From assembly GCA_003567835.1 (NCBI GenBank), contig PWYO01000281.1, forward strand, positions 1 to 7,756: a DNA stretch of 7,756 bases. Reading direction: 5' to 3'. The stretch is from Actinomycetota bacterium. Lineage in GTDB: Bacteria; Actinomycetota; Humimicrobiia; Humimicrobiales; Humimicrobiaceae. How positions within the stretch are numbered: position 1 is the stretch's first letter; the number at the start of each line of letters is the position of its first letter. Below the pieces are notes generated by a model. It was not told the DNA's origin and made no database searches. It saw nothing but the letters and a program-made list of their open reading frames with translations. Below, piece by piece: positions 1 to 5,354 of the stretch. The translations under genes and the position numbers were made by a program.

Positions 1-554
1 AGTATCAGCTTTCCCCTGAAGGCAAATCCTATATAGCAGGCATTCTTGAACACTCCAAAGAAATTGTTGCCATAACCAATCAGTGGGTAAACTCTTATAA
101 GAGGCTGGTTCCCGGATATGAGGCGCCAGTCTATATTTCCTGGGCTAGGAGAAACAGATCTACCCTGGTTCGGGTACCTATGTATAAGCCAGGCAAAGAA
201 GCATCAACCAGGGTTGAGTTCCGATGCCCTGATCCTGCCTGCAACCCTTATCTTGCATTTAGTGTTATGCTGGCCGCAGGCCTAGAGGGCATCAATAAGC
301 AATATCCCCTGTCTGACCCCATTGAAAAAAATATTTTTGAAATGGATGAGAAAAGAAGAGAAGAAGCAGGCATAGAAACATTGCCCAATAATCTTTTTGA
401 AGCAGTTAAATTTATGGAGAAAAGTAAGCTGGTAAAAGATACCCTGGGAGATCATATATTTGAAAAATTTATTGAGAACAAAAAGATTGAATGGGAAAGG
501 TACCGAATGCATATTTCCAATTATGAGTTGGAGAATTACCTTTCTGTGCTGTAA
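1..554 (+). CDS. glnA: Glutamine synthetase, class I (C-terminal part, 5' end outside window)
   Basis: The reading frame is open from the first complete codon at position 3 to a TAA at 552-554, giving 183 residues of a protein usually about 440-470 long. Glutamine synthetase joins ammonia to glutamate using ATP in the cytoplasm and is the main entry point of nitrogen. Visible family signatures are PGYEAPVYISWARRNRS (about residues 37-53), the arginine-containing strand STLVRVP, and the active-site segment RVEFRCPDPACNPYLAF (70-86). The later stretch NIFEMDEKRREEAGIETLP resembles the GSI-alpha type rather than the adenylylated GSI-beta type, whose NLYDLP motif I do not see. Phe occupies the place where a Tyr would be expected, so regulation by adenylylation is unlikely (inference). 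It is the only plus-strand gene before a strong terminator. Identity is very secure; the class is less so. Confidence 0.96.
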   Translation, partial: YQLSPEGKSYIAGILEHSKEIVAITNQWVNSYKRLVPGYEAPVYISWARRNRSTLVRVPMYKPGKEASTRVEFRCPDPACNPYLAFSVMLAAGLEGINKQYPLSDPIEKNIFEMDEKRREEAGIETLPNNLFEAVKFMEKSKLVKDTLGDHIFEKFIENKKIEWERYRMHISNYELENYLSVL

Positions 555-580
555 GTGCCGGAACAACAAACCAAACTTGC

Positions 581-640
581 AAATACGCTGATTTGGCAGG
601 TGTCTACCATGAAGCATGCCTACTGGATCAGCGTATTTTT
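581..640 (+). terminator. Long hairpin terminator after glnA
   Basis: AAATACGCTGAT (581-592) is a perfect 12-bp inverted repeat of ATCAGCGTATTT (627-638). Pairing continues inward (593-603 with 616-626) using several G-U wobbles and one mismatch. The right arm runs into UAUUUUU. In the opposite strand the wobbles become A-C mismatches and no U-run follows the hairpin, so it appears built for transcripts coming from glnA. It lies 26 nt after the glnA stop and 10 nt beyond the end of the convergent HAD gene. Confidence 0.8.
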
Positions 641-650
641 ACAGATAAAA

Positions 651-1445
651 TTATTGTAATACAAATTTTTGGATGGCTTCGGCTACTCCGCTGTGATCAT
701 TGTCAGAAACCAAATAATCTGCTGCTTTCTTTACAGATTCTAGAGCATTGGCAACAGCAATCCCCGTGCCCGCCAGTTTAAGCATGCCCACATCATTTGG
801 GCTATCCCCTATGGACAGGACTTCTCTGCGGTTTATTTTAAACATTTCCATGATTTTCTTAAGAGCAAAGGTTTTACCGGCATCCTTGTTCAATATTGTA
901 AAAAAGTTGGGGCCTCCCCTGCTAAGCTTGACCTTATGTTTAATTTTTTGTGCAATGAGGGTTGAAAAAGAGTCAGATGCAGGAATGGTAACCGTGAGCA
1001 AAAGCGCATCTTCAGCAAATCCTTGCGCAATGAGATCGGCAACTTTTACGACCTTATCTCCGGTTTCTGCGATTCGGTCAATCCCCGGATGATCCTGCTC
1101 ATAATAAACAATTCCGTCGGCAGCACTTAATCCCAGCCCTTTATGATGCTTTCGGCAGAGGTAGACCACTTCACGTACACATTTTGCAGGGATTTTTAGT
1201 TTGAATAATAAGTTTTGACGGCAATCTATGATTCCCGCTCCCCCAGATACAATTTGCGGGTGGATAAGATTTAATTCTTTGATGGTTTTTTGTACCGAAT
1301 ATATGGGTTTGGCGGTAGCCAGCGTAACCATAATTTTTTGCTTCAAGCATGCTGCAATTGCTTGCTTGTTTTCGATGCTGATCTTTGATTCTGCATTGTA
1401 TAGCGTTCCATCGAGATCTACGGCTACCAGCTTTATCCTTACCAT
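651..1445 (-). CDS. Cof-type HAD superfamily phosphatase
   Basis: A 264-residue cytoplasmic hydrolase of the haloacid dehalogenase superfamily, Cof/IIB type, which usually removes phosphate from sugar phosphates or similar small metabolites. Motif I is DLDGT, with the nucleophile and acid/base aspartates at D10 and D12. Motif II is LATAKP (42-47), where the family normally has TGRP. The motif III lysine is probably K191 in GKTFAL. Motif IV is GDSPND (213-218), the Mg-binding loop. The long insert between motifs II and III is the type IIB cap domain and sets the substrate, which cannot be read from sequence. The chosen ATG has GGAG 8 nt upstream; an ATG 33 nt earlier (1478) has no ribosome site. 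It lies downstream of, and on the same strand as, the Lrp-like gene, 139 nt away and with its own promoter candidate, so it is probably transcribed separately. Confidence 0.92.
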   Translation of the reverse strand: MVRIKLVAVDLDGTLYNAESKISIENKQAIAACLKQKIMVTLATAKPIYSVQKTIKELNLIHPQIVSGGAGIIDCRQNLLFKLKIPAKCVREVVYLCRKHHKGLGLSAADGIVYYEQDHPGIDRIAETGDKVVKVADLIAQGFAEDALLLTVTIPASDSFSTLIAQKIKHKVKLSRGGPNFFTILNKDAGKTFALKKIMEMFKINRREVLSIGDSPNDVGMLKLAGTGIAVANALESVKKAADYLVSDNDHSGVAEAIQKFVLQ

Positions 1446-1453
1446 ACGATTTG

Positions 1454-1457
1454 CTCC
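1454..1457 (-). promoter_or_regulatory. Shine-Dalgarno site deciding the HAD phosphatase start
   Basis: On the minus strand, GGAG lies 8 nt before the ATG at 1443-1445. The upstream in-frame ATG at 1476-1478 is preceded by an A/T-rich stretch with no comparable site. This favours the shorter protein, whose N-terminus runs directly into the motif I beta strand as is normal for the family. Confidence 0.7.
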
Positions 1458-1532
1458 AAAATTGACACCGAAAAACATGCTATGACTAGAATAAAATAAG
1501 GGTGTTTTTTGCCATTACTTGAAAACGATAAC

Positions 1533-1561
1533 ATTATAACCTACTGTCTGCTGAGAGTGAA
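1533..1561 (-). promoter_or_regulatory. Putative sigma70 promoter of the HAD phosphatase gene
   Basis: Minus-strand TTCACT (1556-1561, 4 of 6 to consensus) and a perfect TATAAT (1533-1538) are separated by 17 bp. This predicts a start near 1526 and a leader of about 80 nt. It sits in the 139-nt gap between the Lrp-like gene and the HAD gene, where I see nothing else convincing. Confidence 0.6.
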
Positions 1562-1584
1562 AGCATTTGCCAATTGGACCTATA

Positions 1585-1830
1585 TTACTTCTCATCAATC
1601 ATGTCTAAAACAAGACAGGTCATCGTATCTCTAACCATATTTAAGTTCTGTATTTTGGATACAACCGTCTTCTTAAGCGAAACAAGGTCTTCGGTAGCAA
1701 CAAAAACAATGATGTCGTAGGGGCCAGTGACTGTGTGGGCTTTTTCCACACCCCTGGTTTTGTTTATCTTGGCCAAAGCATCACTTTGCATGCCAGGCTC
1801 TGTTTTTATTAACACATAGGAATAAATCAT
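1585..1830 (-). CDS. Stand-alone Lrp/AsnC ligand-binding (RAM) domain protein
   Basis: An 81-residue protein that matches only the C-terminal effector-binding and oligomerisation domain of Lrp/AsnC regulators. Typical features are the start YSYVLIKTEPG, the segment VEKAHTVTGPYDIIVFVATED (residues 28-48) with the conserved GPYD turn, and the closing strand with VRDTMTCLVLD. There is no helix-turn-helix, and the full-length family is about 150 residues, so it cannot bind DNA alone in the usual way. Such short proteins are widespread; they are thought to bind amino acids and to act as sensors or as partners of full-length Lrp proteins, but their role is mostly unproven. AAGGAG lies 5 nt before the ATG, so the short form is the real gene and not a truncated remnant. 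It diverges from the aldolase gene. Confidence 0.88.
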   Translation of the reverse strand: MIYSYVLIKTEPGMQSDALAKINKTRGVEKAHTVTGPYDIIVFVATEDLVSLKKTVVSKIQNLNMVRDTMTCLVLDMIDEK

Positions 1831-1861
1831 ATCTTCTCCTTTGAATCAAATTTTTGCAAGG

Positions 1862-1890
1862 AATATAGCACTTTTCCAACTCTTTTTCTA
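1862..1890 (-). promoter_or_regulatory. Putative extended -10 promoter of the Lrp-like gene
   Basis: The minus strand shows TGCTATATT, an extended -10 element (TGn plus a 5-of-6 -10 box at 1862-1867). A weak -35 TAGAAA lies 17 bp upstream (1885-1890). The predicted start near 1855 leaves a leader of about 25 nt that contains the AAGGAG ribosome site. Confidence 0.45.
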
Positions 1891-1910
1891 CCTATTAGTT
1901 CTCTCCTAAC

Positions 1911-1939
1911 TTGATTTTAACATGAACAGCTTATATAAT
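1911..1939 (+). promoter_or_regulatory. Putative sigma70 promoter of the aldolase gene
   Basis: TTGATT (1911-1916) and a perfect TATAAT (1934-1939) are exactly 17 bp apart. Transcription would start near 1946, about 32 nt before the preferred ATG at 1978. It is back to back with the promoter candidate of the Lrp-like gene. No terminator or riboswitch-like structure was seen in this 147-nt divergent gap. Confidence 0.65.
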
Positions 1940-1964
1940 TTGTGAGAATATAAAAAATAATGAT

Positions 1965-1970
1965 AAAGGA
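1965..1970 (+). promoter_or_regulatory. Shine-Dalgarno site deciding the aldolase start
   Basis: AAAGGA is followed after 7 nt by the ATG at 1978. The in-frame ATG at 1960 would put this site inside the coding region and has no ribosome site of its own. Confidence 0.7.
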
Positions 1971-1977
1971 TACGTTT

Positions 1978-2988
1978 ATGGCTTTAATAAACCTCAAAGA
2001 CTTGCTAAAACACGCAAAGGAAAACAAATACGCAGTAGGTTCATTTAATGTAACCAATCTTGATTTTATTGATACTTTAATAGATGCAGCAGTCGAAGAA
2101 AATTCCCCAATTATTATGCAGATTGCAGAAGTCCATTTTAAATATCTGAACTTTGAGGAAATTGGTCCAGCCATAATCAATGCAGCAAATAAAGTAAAAA
2201 TACCTATTTGCGTACACCTTGACCACGGACAAAGCCTGCAAACTGTCATGAGAGCCATTCGTGCTGGTTTTACCTCTGTAATGTTTGACGGAAGCCATTA
2301 CCCGCTGGAGGAAAATATAGCTCAAACCAAACAAGTGGTAGAAATTGCACATAGTGTGGGTGTAAGCGTAGAAGGAGAAATTGGCGCAGTAGGCGGGGAA
2401 GCAGTTGGGGAATCGGCTGCTACCGCTCATGCCGCCCAAAAAGATCTGTTTACAAAAACCGAAGAAGCGGTACGTTTTCAACAAGAAACAGGTTTGGATG
2501 CTATGGCCATAGCCATAGGCAATGTCCATGGCCTGTATAAGGGCGATCCTGAACTCGATTTTGACAGGCTGAACAAAATTAGCCAACAAACAGGTATTCC
2601 CTTAGTTTTGCACGGAGGCTCAGGCATTTCAGATGCGGATTTTAAAAAAGCCATCAGTTTGGGTATTTGTAAAATCAATTTCTATACCGGCATATCCCAA
2701 AGTGCTGTAAATGCCGCCCGAACATACCTTGAAAAGAATCCAGGAGCAATAAGCTATCCCGATCTGGCCAAAAAAGCCATGTTGGCTGCAAAAGAAACTG
2801 TGAAAGACCGTCTGAGGGTATTTGGCAGTGCTAAAATGTGTGTGGGAGAAAAAGCGTTGTGTGTCTCTTGTGATGAAGAAACTTGTGAAGTCCTTGACCC
2901 AAGATTTCAACCTGAAGCAAAAACTGTTCTTTATTCCGACCTGGTTGAAAAAATTTCCAAGGAAGTTATATCCCAGTTGGACAAATAA
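1978..2988 (+). CDS. Class II ketose-bisphosphate aldolase with extra C-terminal tail
   Basis: A 336-residue zinc-dependent aldolase of the fructose/tagatose-bisphosphate family, which cleaves or forms ketose bisphosphates with dihydroxyacetone phosphate in the cytoplasm. The order of motifs is regular: N-terminal YAVGSFNV (18-25), HLDHGQ (80-85) with catalytic D82 and zinc ligand H83, GFTSVMFDGSH (97-107), the VEGEIGAVGG loop (131-140), GNVHGLYKG (181-189) with zinc ligand H184, and VLHGGSG (210-216) with zinc ligand H212. The usual phosphate-binding KINVNTE is KINFYTG here, so the sugar specificity is open and no symbol is given. Family members normally end soon after the RVFGS-type motif (280-284); this protein adds about 52 residues with four cysteines (288, 295, 298, 303). 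The start at 1978 is chosen for its ribosome site and family alignment. It appears monocistronic. Confidence 0.92.
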   Translation: MALINLKDLLKHAKENKYAVGSFNVTNLDFIDTLIDAAVEENSPIIMQIAEVHFKYLNFEEIGPAIINAANKVKIPICVHLDHGQSLQTVMRAIRAGFTSVMFDGSHYPLEENIAQTKQVVEIAHSVGVSVEGEIGAVGGEAVGESAATAHAAQKDLFTKTEEAVRFQQETGLDAMAIAIGNVHGLYKGDPELDFDRLNKISQQTGIPLVLHGGSGISDADFKKAISLGICKINFYTGISQSAVNAARTYLEKNPGAISYPDLAKKAMLAAKETVKDRLRVFGSAKMCVGEKALCVSCDEETCEVLDPRFQPEAKTVLYSDLVEKISKEVISQLDK

Positions 2989-3066
2989 GCCTGCTTTTTT
3001 GCTTGTTTGTAGAAATAACCCAAATTTTCCCTATTGATGCCTGTATGCTTTGCAGACAAGCAGGCA
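2981..3066 (+). repeat. Nested inverted repeats after the aldolase gene (possible terminator)
   Basis: ACAAATAAGC (2981-2990) pairs with GCTTGTTTGT (3001-3010), 10 bp with one G-U, around a T-rich loop; the stem covers the stop codon. GCCTGC at 2989-2994 is also repeated inverted within AAGCAGGC (3058-3065), and TGCCT (3038-3042) can pair with AGGCA (3062-3066). Several mutually exclusive folds are possible. No U-run follows any right arm, so a classical intrinsic terminator is not clear, but this is the only structured stretch before the convergent rrf2 gene. Confidence 0.4.
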
Positions 3067-3070
3067 ATTT

Positions 3071-3117
3071 AAAAAGTGGTACTACATAGAAACACACACA
3101 ACCTTGGGCTTTACCAC
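3071..3117 (-). terminator. Weak candidate terminator of the Rrf2 gene
   Basis: Read on the minus strand, GTGGTA (3112-3117) pairs with TACCAC (3076-3081), followed directly by TTTTT (3071-3075). The stem is only 6 bp with a 30-nt loop, so stability is doubtful. The position, about 10 nt beyond the rrf2 stop, is right. Confidence 0.3.
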
Positions 3118-3126
3118 AGACAGTGT

Positions 3127-3540
3127 TTATGCCTTATTGTTTCGGCGTGCGATTTCTTTTAAGGTTATGCGGTTAAGCTTTTCGCTTATGTCGTTGGTGA
3201 TTTCAGCCCATATCTTCCTGGTAATACAATCATCATCCCGGTCACAAAAATCTTCTTGGTCAATACAATCTACCAGCTTAATTGGCCCTTCCACGGCTTC
3301 AATGATTTCCTTTAGGCTAATTTTTTCAGGGCTTCTGGCCAAACTATAACCGCCATGTGCGCCCCTTGTAGACTTTACCAAACCTGCAATTTTAAGCGGC
3401 ATAATCAGCTGGGAAAGATACTTCAGAGAAATATCCTGGGCACGGCTAATGTCCTTTAAAAATATCGGGCCTTCATTATATCTTTGTGCAAGCTCCAGCA
3501 TAAGTCTGGTGCTATAACGTCCTCTTGTTGATATACGCAT
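3127..3540 (-). CDS. Rrf2-family transcription regulator with three-cysteine cluster motif
   Basis: A 137-residue winged-helix regulator. The N-terminus MRISTRGRYSTRLMLELA is characteristic of Rrf2 proteins. The helix-turn-helix spans about residues 26-53 (ISLKYLSQLIMPLKIAGLV), and the wing contains STRGAHGGYSLAR (57-69). The effector segment has C92, C99 and C105, spaced C-x6-C-x5-C, close to the cysteine sets that hold a [2Fe-2S] or [4Fe-4S] cluster in IscR and NsrR. CymR-type members that sense cysteine status lack such a set. An Fe-S, redox, NO or iron-status sensor is therefore likely (inference). It diverges from metX-metW with 113 nt between start codons, which suggests control of methionine synthesis and of itself. 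The ATG lacks a Shine-Dalgarno site. Confidence 0.93.
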   Translation of the reverse strand: MRISTRGRYSTRLMLELAQRYNEGPIFLKDISRAQDISLKYLSQLIMPLKIAGLVKSTRGAHGGYSLARSPEKISLKEIIEAVEGPIKLVDCIDQEDFCDRDDDCITRKIWAEITNDISEKLNRITLKEIARRNNKA

Positions 3541-3546
3541 TATTAT

Positions 3547-3572
3547 ATTACTATTTTAATTGGAATAGTATT
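3547..3572. promoter_or_regulatory. Palindromic operator candidate over the rrf2 promoter
   Basis: A 26-bp dyad centred between 3559 and 3560 has left arm ATTACTATTTTAA and right arm TTGGAATAGTATT, matching at 10 of 13 positions; the core is ACTATT-N8-AATAGT. It covers the rrf2 -10 box and expected start point, the classical place for autorepression. Size and symmetry suit a dimeric Rrf2 protein. No consensus was searched. Confidence 0.55.
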
Positions 3573-3598
3573 ATATTATAAATATTAGTGATTGACAA
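3570..3598 (-). promoter_or_regulatory. Putative sigma70 promoter of the Rrf2 gene
   Basis: Minus-strand TTGTCA (3593-3598, 5 of 6) and TATAAT (3570-3575) are separated by 17 bp, predicting a start near 3563 and a leader of about 22 nt. The -35 box lies almost exactly on top of the metX -35 box on the other strand, so polymerase cannot easily occupy both at once. A second TATAAT at 3575-3580 has no good -35 partner. Confidence 0.65.
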
Positions 3599-3620
3599 AT
3601 CCAATTTTAAAACCTATTAT
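3592..3620 (+). promoter_or_regulatory. Putative sigma70 promoter of metX-metW
   Basis: A perfect TTGACA (3592-3597) and TATTAT (3615-3620, 5 of 6) are separated by 17 bp, predicting a start near 3627 and a leader of about 27 nt. The leader is too short for a SAM riboswitch or T-box. AATAGTAAT at 3643-3651, just before the ATG, is the exact inverted copy of ATTACTATT at 3547-3555 in the rrf2 operator candidate, so a second binding half-site in the metX leader is possible. Confidence 0.75.
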
Positions 3621-3653
3621 ACACTATAAATGCTATAGAAATAATAGTAATTA

Positions 3654-4775
3654 ATGAAAAAATTAGCGAAAACAAAAAAAATTGTAGTTTATGACCATAA
3701 AAGCCCTCTTTTGCTTGAAAGCGGAAAAGAGCTTAGCAGGGTTGAATTGGCATATGAAACATATGGAAAACTAAACCAGACATGCTCCAATGCGGTGCTG
3801 ATCTTTCATGCTCTCTCTGGTGATGCCCATGCAGCTTTTTACCACTCTGATAAAGACAGGAAACCAGGTTGGTGGGATTTTATGATTGGACCCGGGAAAC
3901 CATTTGACAGCAATAAATATTTCATTATATGCGCAAATATCCTAGGGGGCTGCAAAGGCAGCACAGGGCCTTCTTCTGTTAATCCCAAAACAGGCAAGCC
4001 TTATGGCACTTCATTTCCTCCCATTACCATTACCGATATGATCAAGCCTTCGAGAAAACTTATCCAGCATCTAGGGATAGAAAAGCTGCTCTGTATTGCT
4101 GGAGGCTCAATGGGCGGGATGCAGGCACTACAGTGGGCTGTCAGTTACCCCAATACCATTAAAGGGGCCCTATTTATAGCCACCTCCCCCACCCATACTG
4201 CCCAAGCAATTGCTTTTAACAGCGTGGGCAGGTATGCAATTGTCTCGGACCCGAACTGGCAGAAAGGCTACTATTATGACAGCCCTTTAAAACCTCTGAT
4301 TGGATTAAAGACAGCTAGGATGATCGGCCATATCACCTATATGGGGCAGTTGTCTATGGAAAACAAGTTTGGAAGAAAAATGTTTGAAAATGTTAACAGC
4401 CACATTGATTTTTCCAAAGAGTTTGAAGTAGAAAGCTACCTGCAGTATCAGGGAGATTCTTTTATTAAGAGATTTGACCCTAATTCTTATCTCTATATTA
4501 CCAAAGCCATCGATGCTTTTAATCTATACAATGGGAGCAAGACACTCGCAGAAGCCTTGGAGCCTGTGCAAGCCAAATCATTGGTTATTTCTTTTACCTC
4601 AGACTGGCTCTATCCCAAAGAAGAATCCCTTAAAATTGTAAAAGCATTGAAAATAAACAGCTTAGATACAACCTATTGTAATATTGAATCCCCTTTTGGA
4701 CATGATTCTTTTCTGATTGATTTACCAAAATTTAAGGAAGCGGTTACCGGTTTTCTAAAAGCTTTGGAGACATAG
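3654..4775 (+). CDS. metX: Homoserine O-acetyltransferase
   Basis: A 373-residue alpha/beta-hydrolase-fold acyltransferase that activates homoserine with acetyl-CoA (some relatives use succinyl-CoA) as the first committed step of methionine synthesis. Family marks in order are LESGKELSRVELAYETYGKLN (21-41), ALSGDAHA (53-60), the WWDFMIGPGKPFD region (73-85), ANILGGCKGSTGPSS (94-108), the nucleophile elbow GGSMGGMQALQW (150-161) with Ser152, then FTSDWLYP with Asp317 and FGHDSFL with His350, completing the catalytic triad. Length is normal. The ATG at 3654 fits the family N-terminus but has no Shine-Dalgarno site. metW starts on the base right after the stop codon, so the two are one operon. 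Acyl-donor choice cannot be settled here. A plain sulfur-assimilation role is very likely, with control by the divergent Rrf2 protein inferred from position. Confidence 0.95.
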   Translation: MKKLAKTKKIVVYDHKSPLLLESGKELSRVELAYETYGKLNQTCSNAVLIFHALSGDAHAAFYHSDKDRKPGWWDFMIGPGKPFDSNKYFIICANILGGCKGSTGPSSVNPKTGKPYGTSFPPITITDMIKPSRKLIQHLGIEKLLCIAGGSMGGMQALQWAVSYPNTIKGALFIATSPTHTAQAIAFNSVGRYAIVSDPNWQKGYYYDSPLKPLIGLKTARMIGHITYMGQLSMENKFGRKMFENVNSHIDFSKEFEVESYLQYQGDSFIKRFDPNSYLYITKAIDAFNLYNGSKTLAEALEPVQAKSLVISFTSDWLYPKEESLKIVKALKINSLDTTYCNIESPFGHDSFLIDLPKFKEAVTGFLKALET

Positions 4776-5354
4776 ATGAACTGTTCAATTTTTACAAAAT
4801 GGATAGATCAAAAATCTAGGGTTTTGGTTCTGGGGTGCGGCTCCGGCAAAATACAGCAAGAGCTGATCAATACCAAGCAAGCCAATTGTTTTGGATTGGA
4901 TATTTCTGAAAAAAAAGTACTTGCTTCCATTTCCAAGGGCCTCTCTGTAATCCAGGGAGATATCAATAAAGACCTGAATGATTATCCACCCTCTTTTTTT
5001 GATTTTGTTTTAGCTGATGATATTTTGCAGCTAACCATCGAACCCAAAAAAGTCATCAATCATATATTGACCATTGGCAAAAAAGCCATGGTGAGCTTTC
5101 CCAATTTTGCCTACTTCAAGATAAGATTGTCCATCCTATTTGAAGGAAGGATGCCTAGAACAAAGATACTGCCTTATAGCTGGTACGAAAGCCCGAATAT
5201 TCACTTGTTTACAGTCAAAGATTTTCGAGATTTTTGCCAAGCAGAAAATATTAAAATCTTAGACCATATTTACGCGACTGGCCGTAACAAAAAAGCTGTA
5301 AATTTTGCGCCCAATCTAACCGCTGAATTTGCCTATTTTCTAATAACCAGATAA
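4776..5354 (+). CDS. metW: Methionine biosynthesis protein MetW (SAM-methyltransferase fold)
   Basis: A 192-residue protein with the SAM-dependent methyltransferase fold: glycine loop VLVLGCGSG (16-24), acidic strand end LDIS (D42), and VIQGD (58-62). MetW-specific sequence follows: VSFPNFAYFKIRLSILFEGRMP, read across 106-127, and SWYESPNIHLFTVKDF (135-150). MetW is found next to MetX and in several bacteria is needed with it for homoserine acylation; whether it transfers a methyl group is uncertain. The usual aspartate of the D-L-G-C-G loop is Val18 here. The gene begins immediately after the metX TAG, with GGAG 6 nt before its ATG inside metX, so the pair is translated together. Its last 22 nt overlap the convergent DUF123-type gene on the other strand. 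Confidence 0.93.
   Translation: MNCSIFTKWIDQKSRVLVLGCGSGKIQQELINTKQANCFGLDISEKKVLASISKGLSVIQGDINKDLNDYPPSFFDFVLADDILQLTIEPKKVINHILTIGKKAMVSFPNFAYFKIRLSILFEGRMPRTKILPYSWYESPNIHLFTVKDFRDFCQAENIKILDHIYATGRNKKAVNFAPNLTAEFAYFLITR

Noticed and set aside
282..617. Open frame on the minus strand across the glnA 3' end
   Set aside because: It is antisense to a certain glnA segment and covers the terminator; the translation resembles no family I know.
1465..1506. ACACC...GGTGTTTTTT as a terminator
   Set aside because: The stem is only 5 bp around a loop of about 30 nt, and on the plus strand no gene leads into it.
2077..2910. Several minus-strand open frames inside the aldolase gene
   Set aside because: All lie opposite a gene with complete family motifs; their sequences are rich in Phe, Cys and Tyr without domain structure, as expected of shadow frames.
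3050..3349. Plus-strand open frame over the end of rrf2
   Set aside because: Most of it is antisense to the clear Rrf2 coding region, and it has no convincing ribosome site or recognisable domain.
3598..3653. SAM riboswitch or T-box before metX
   Set aside because: The predicted leader is only about 27 nt and A/T-rich, with no room for either structure.
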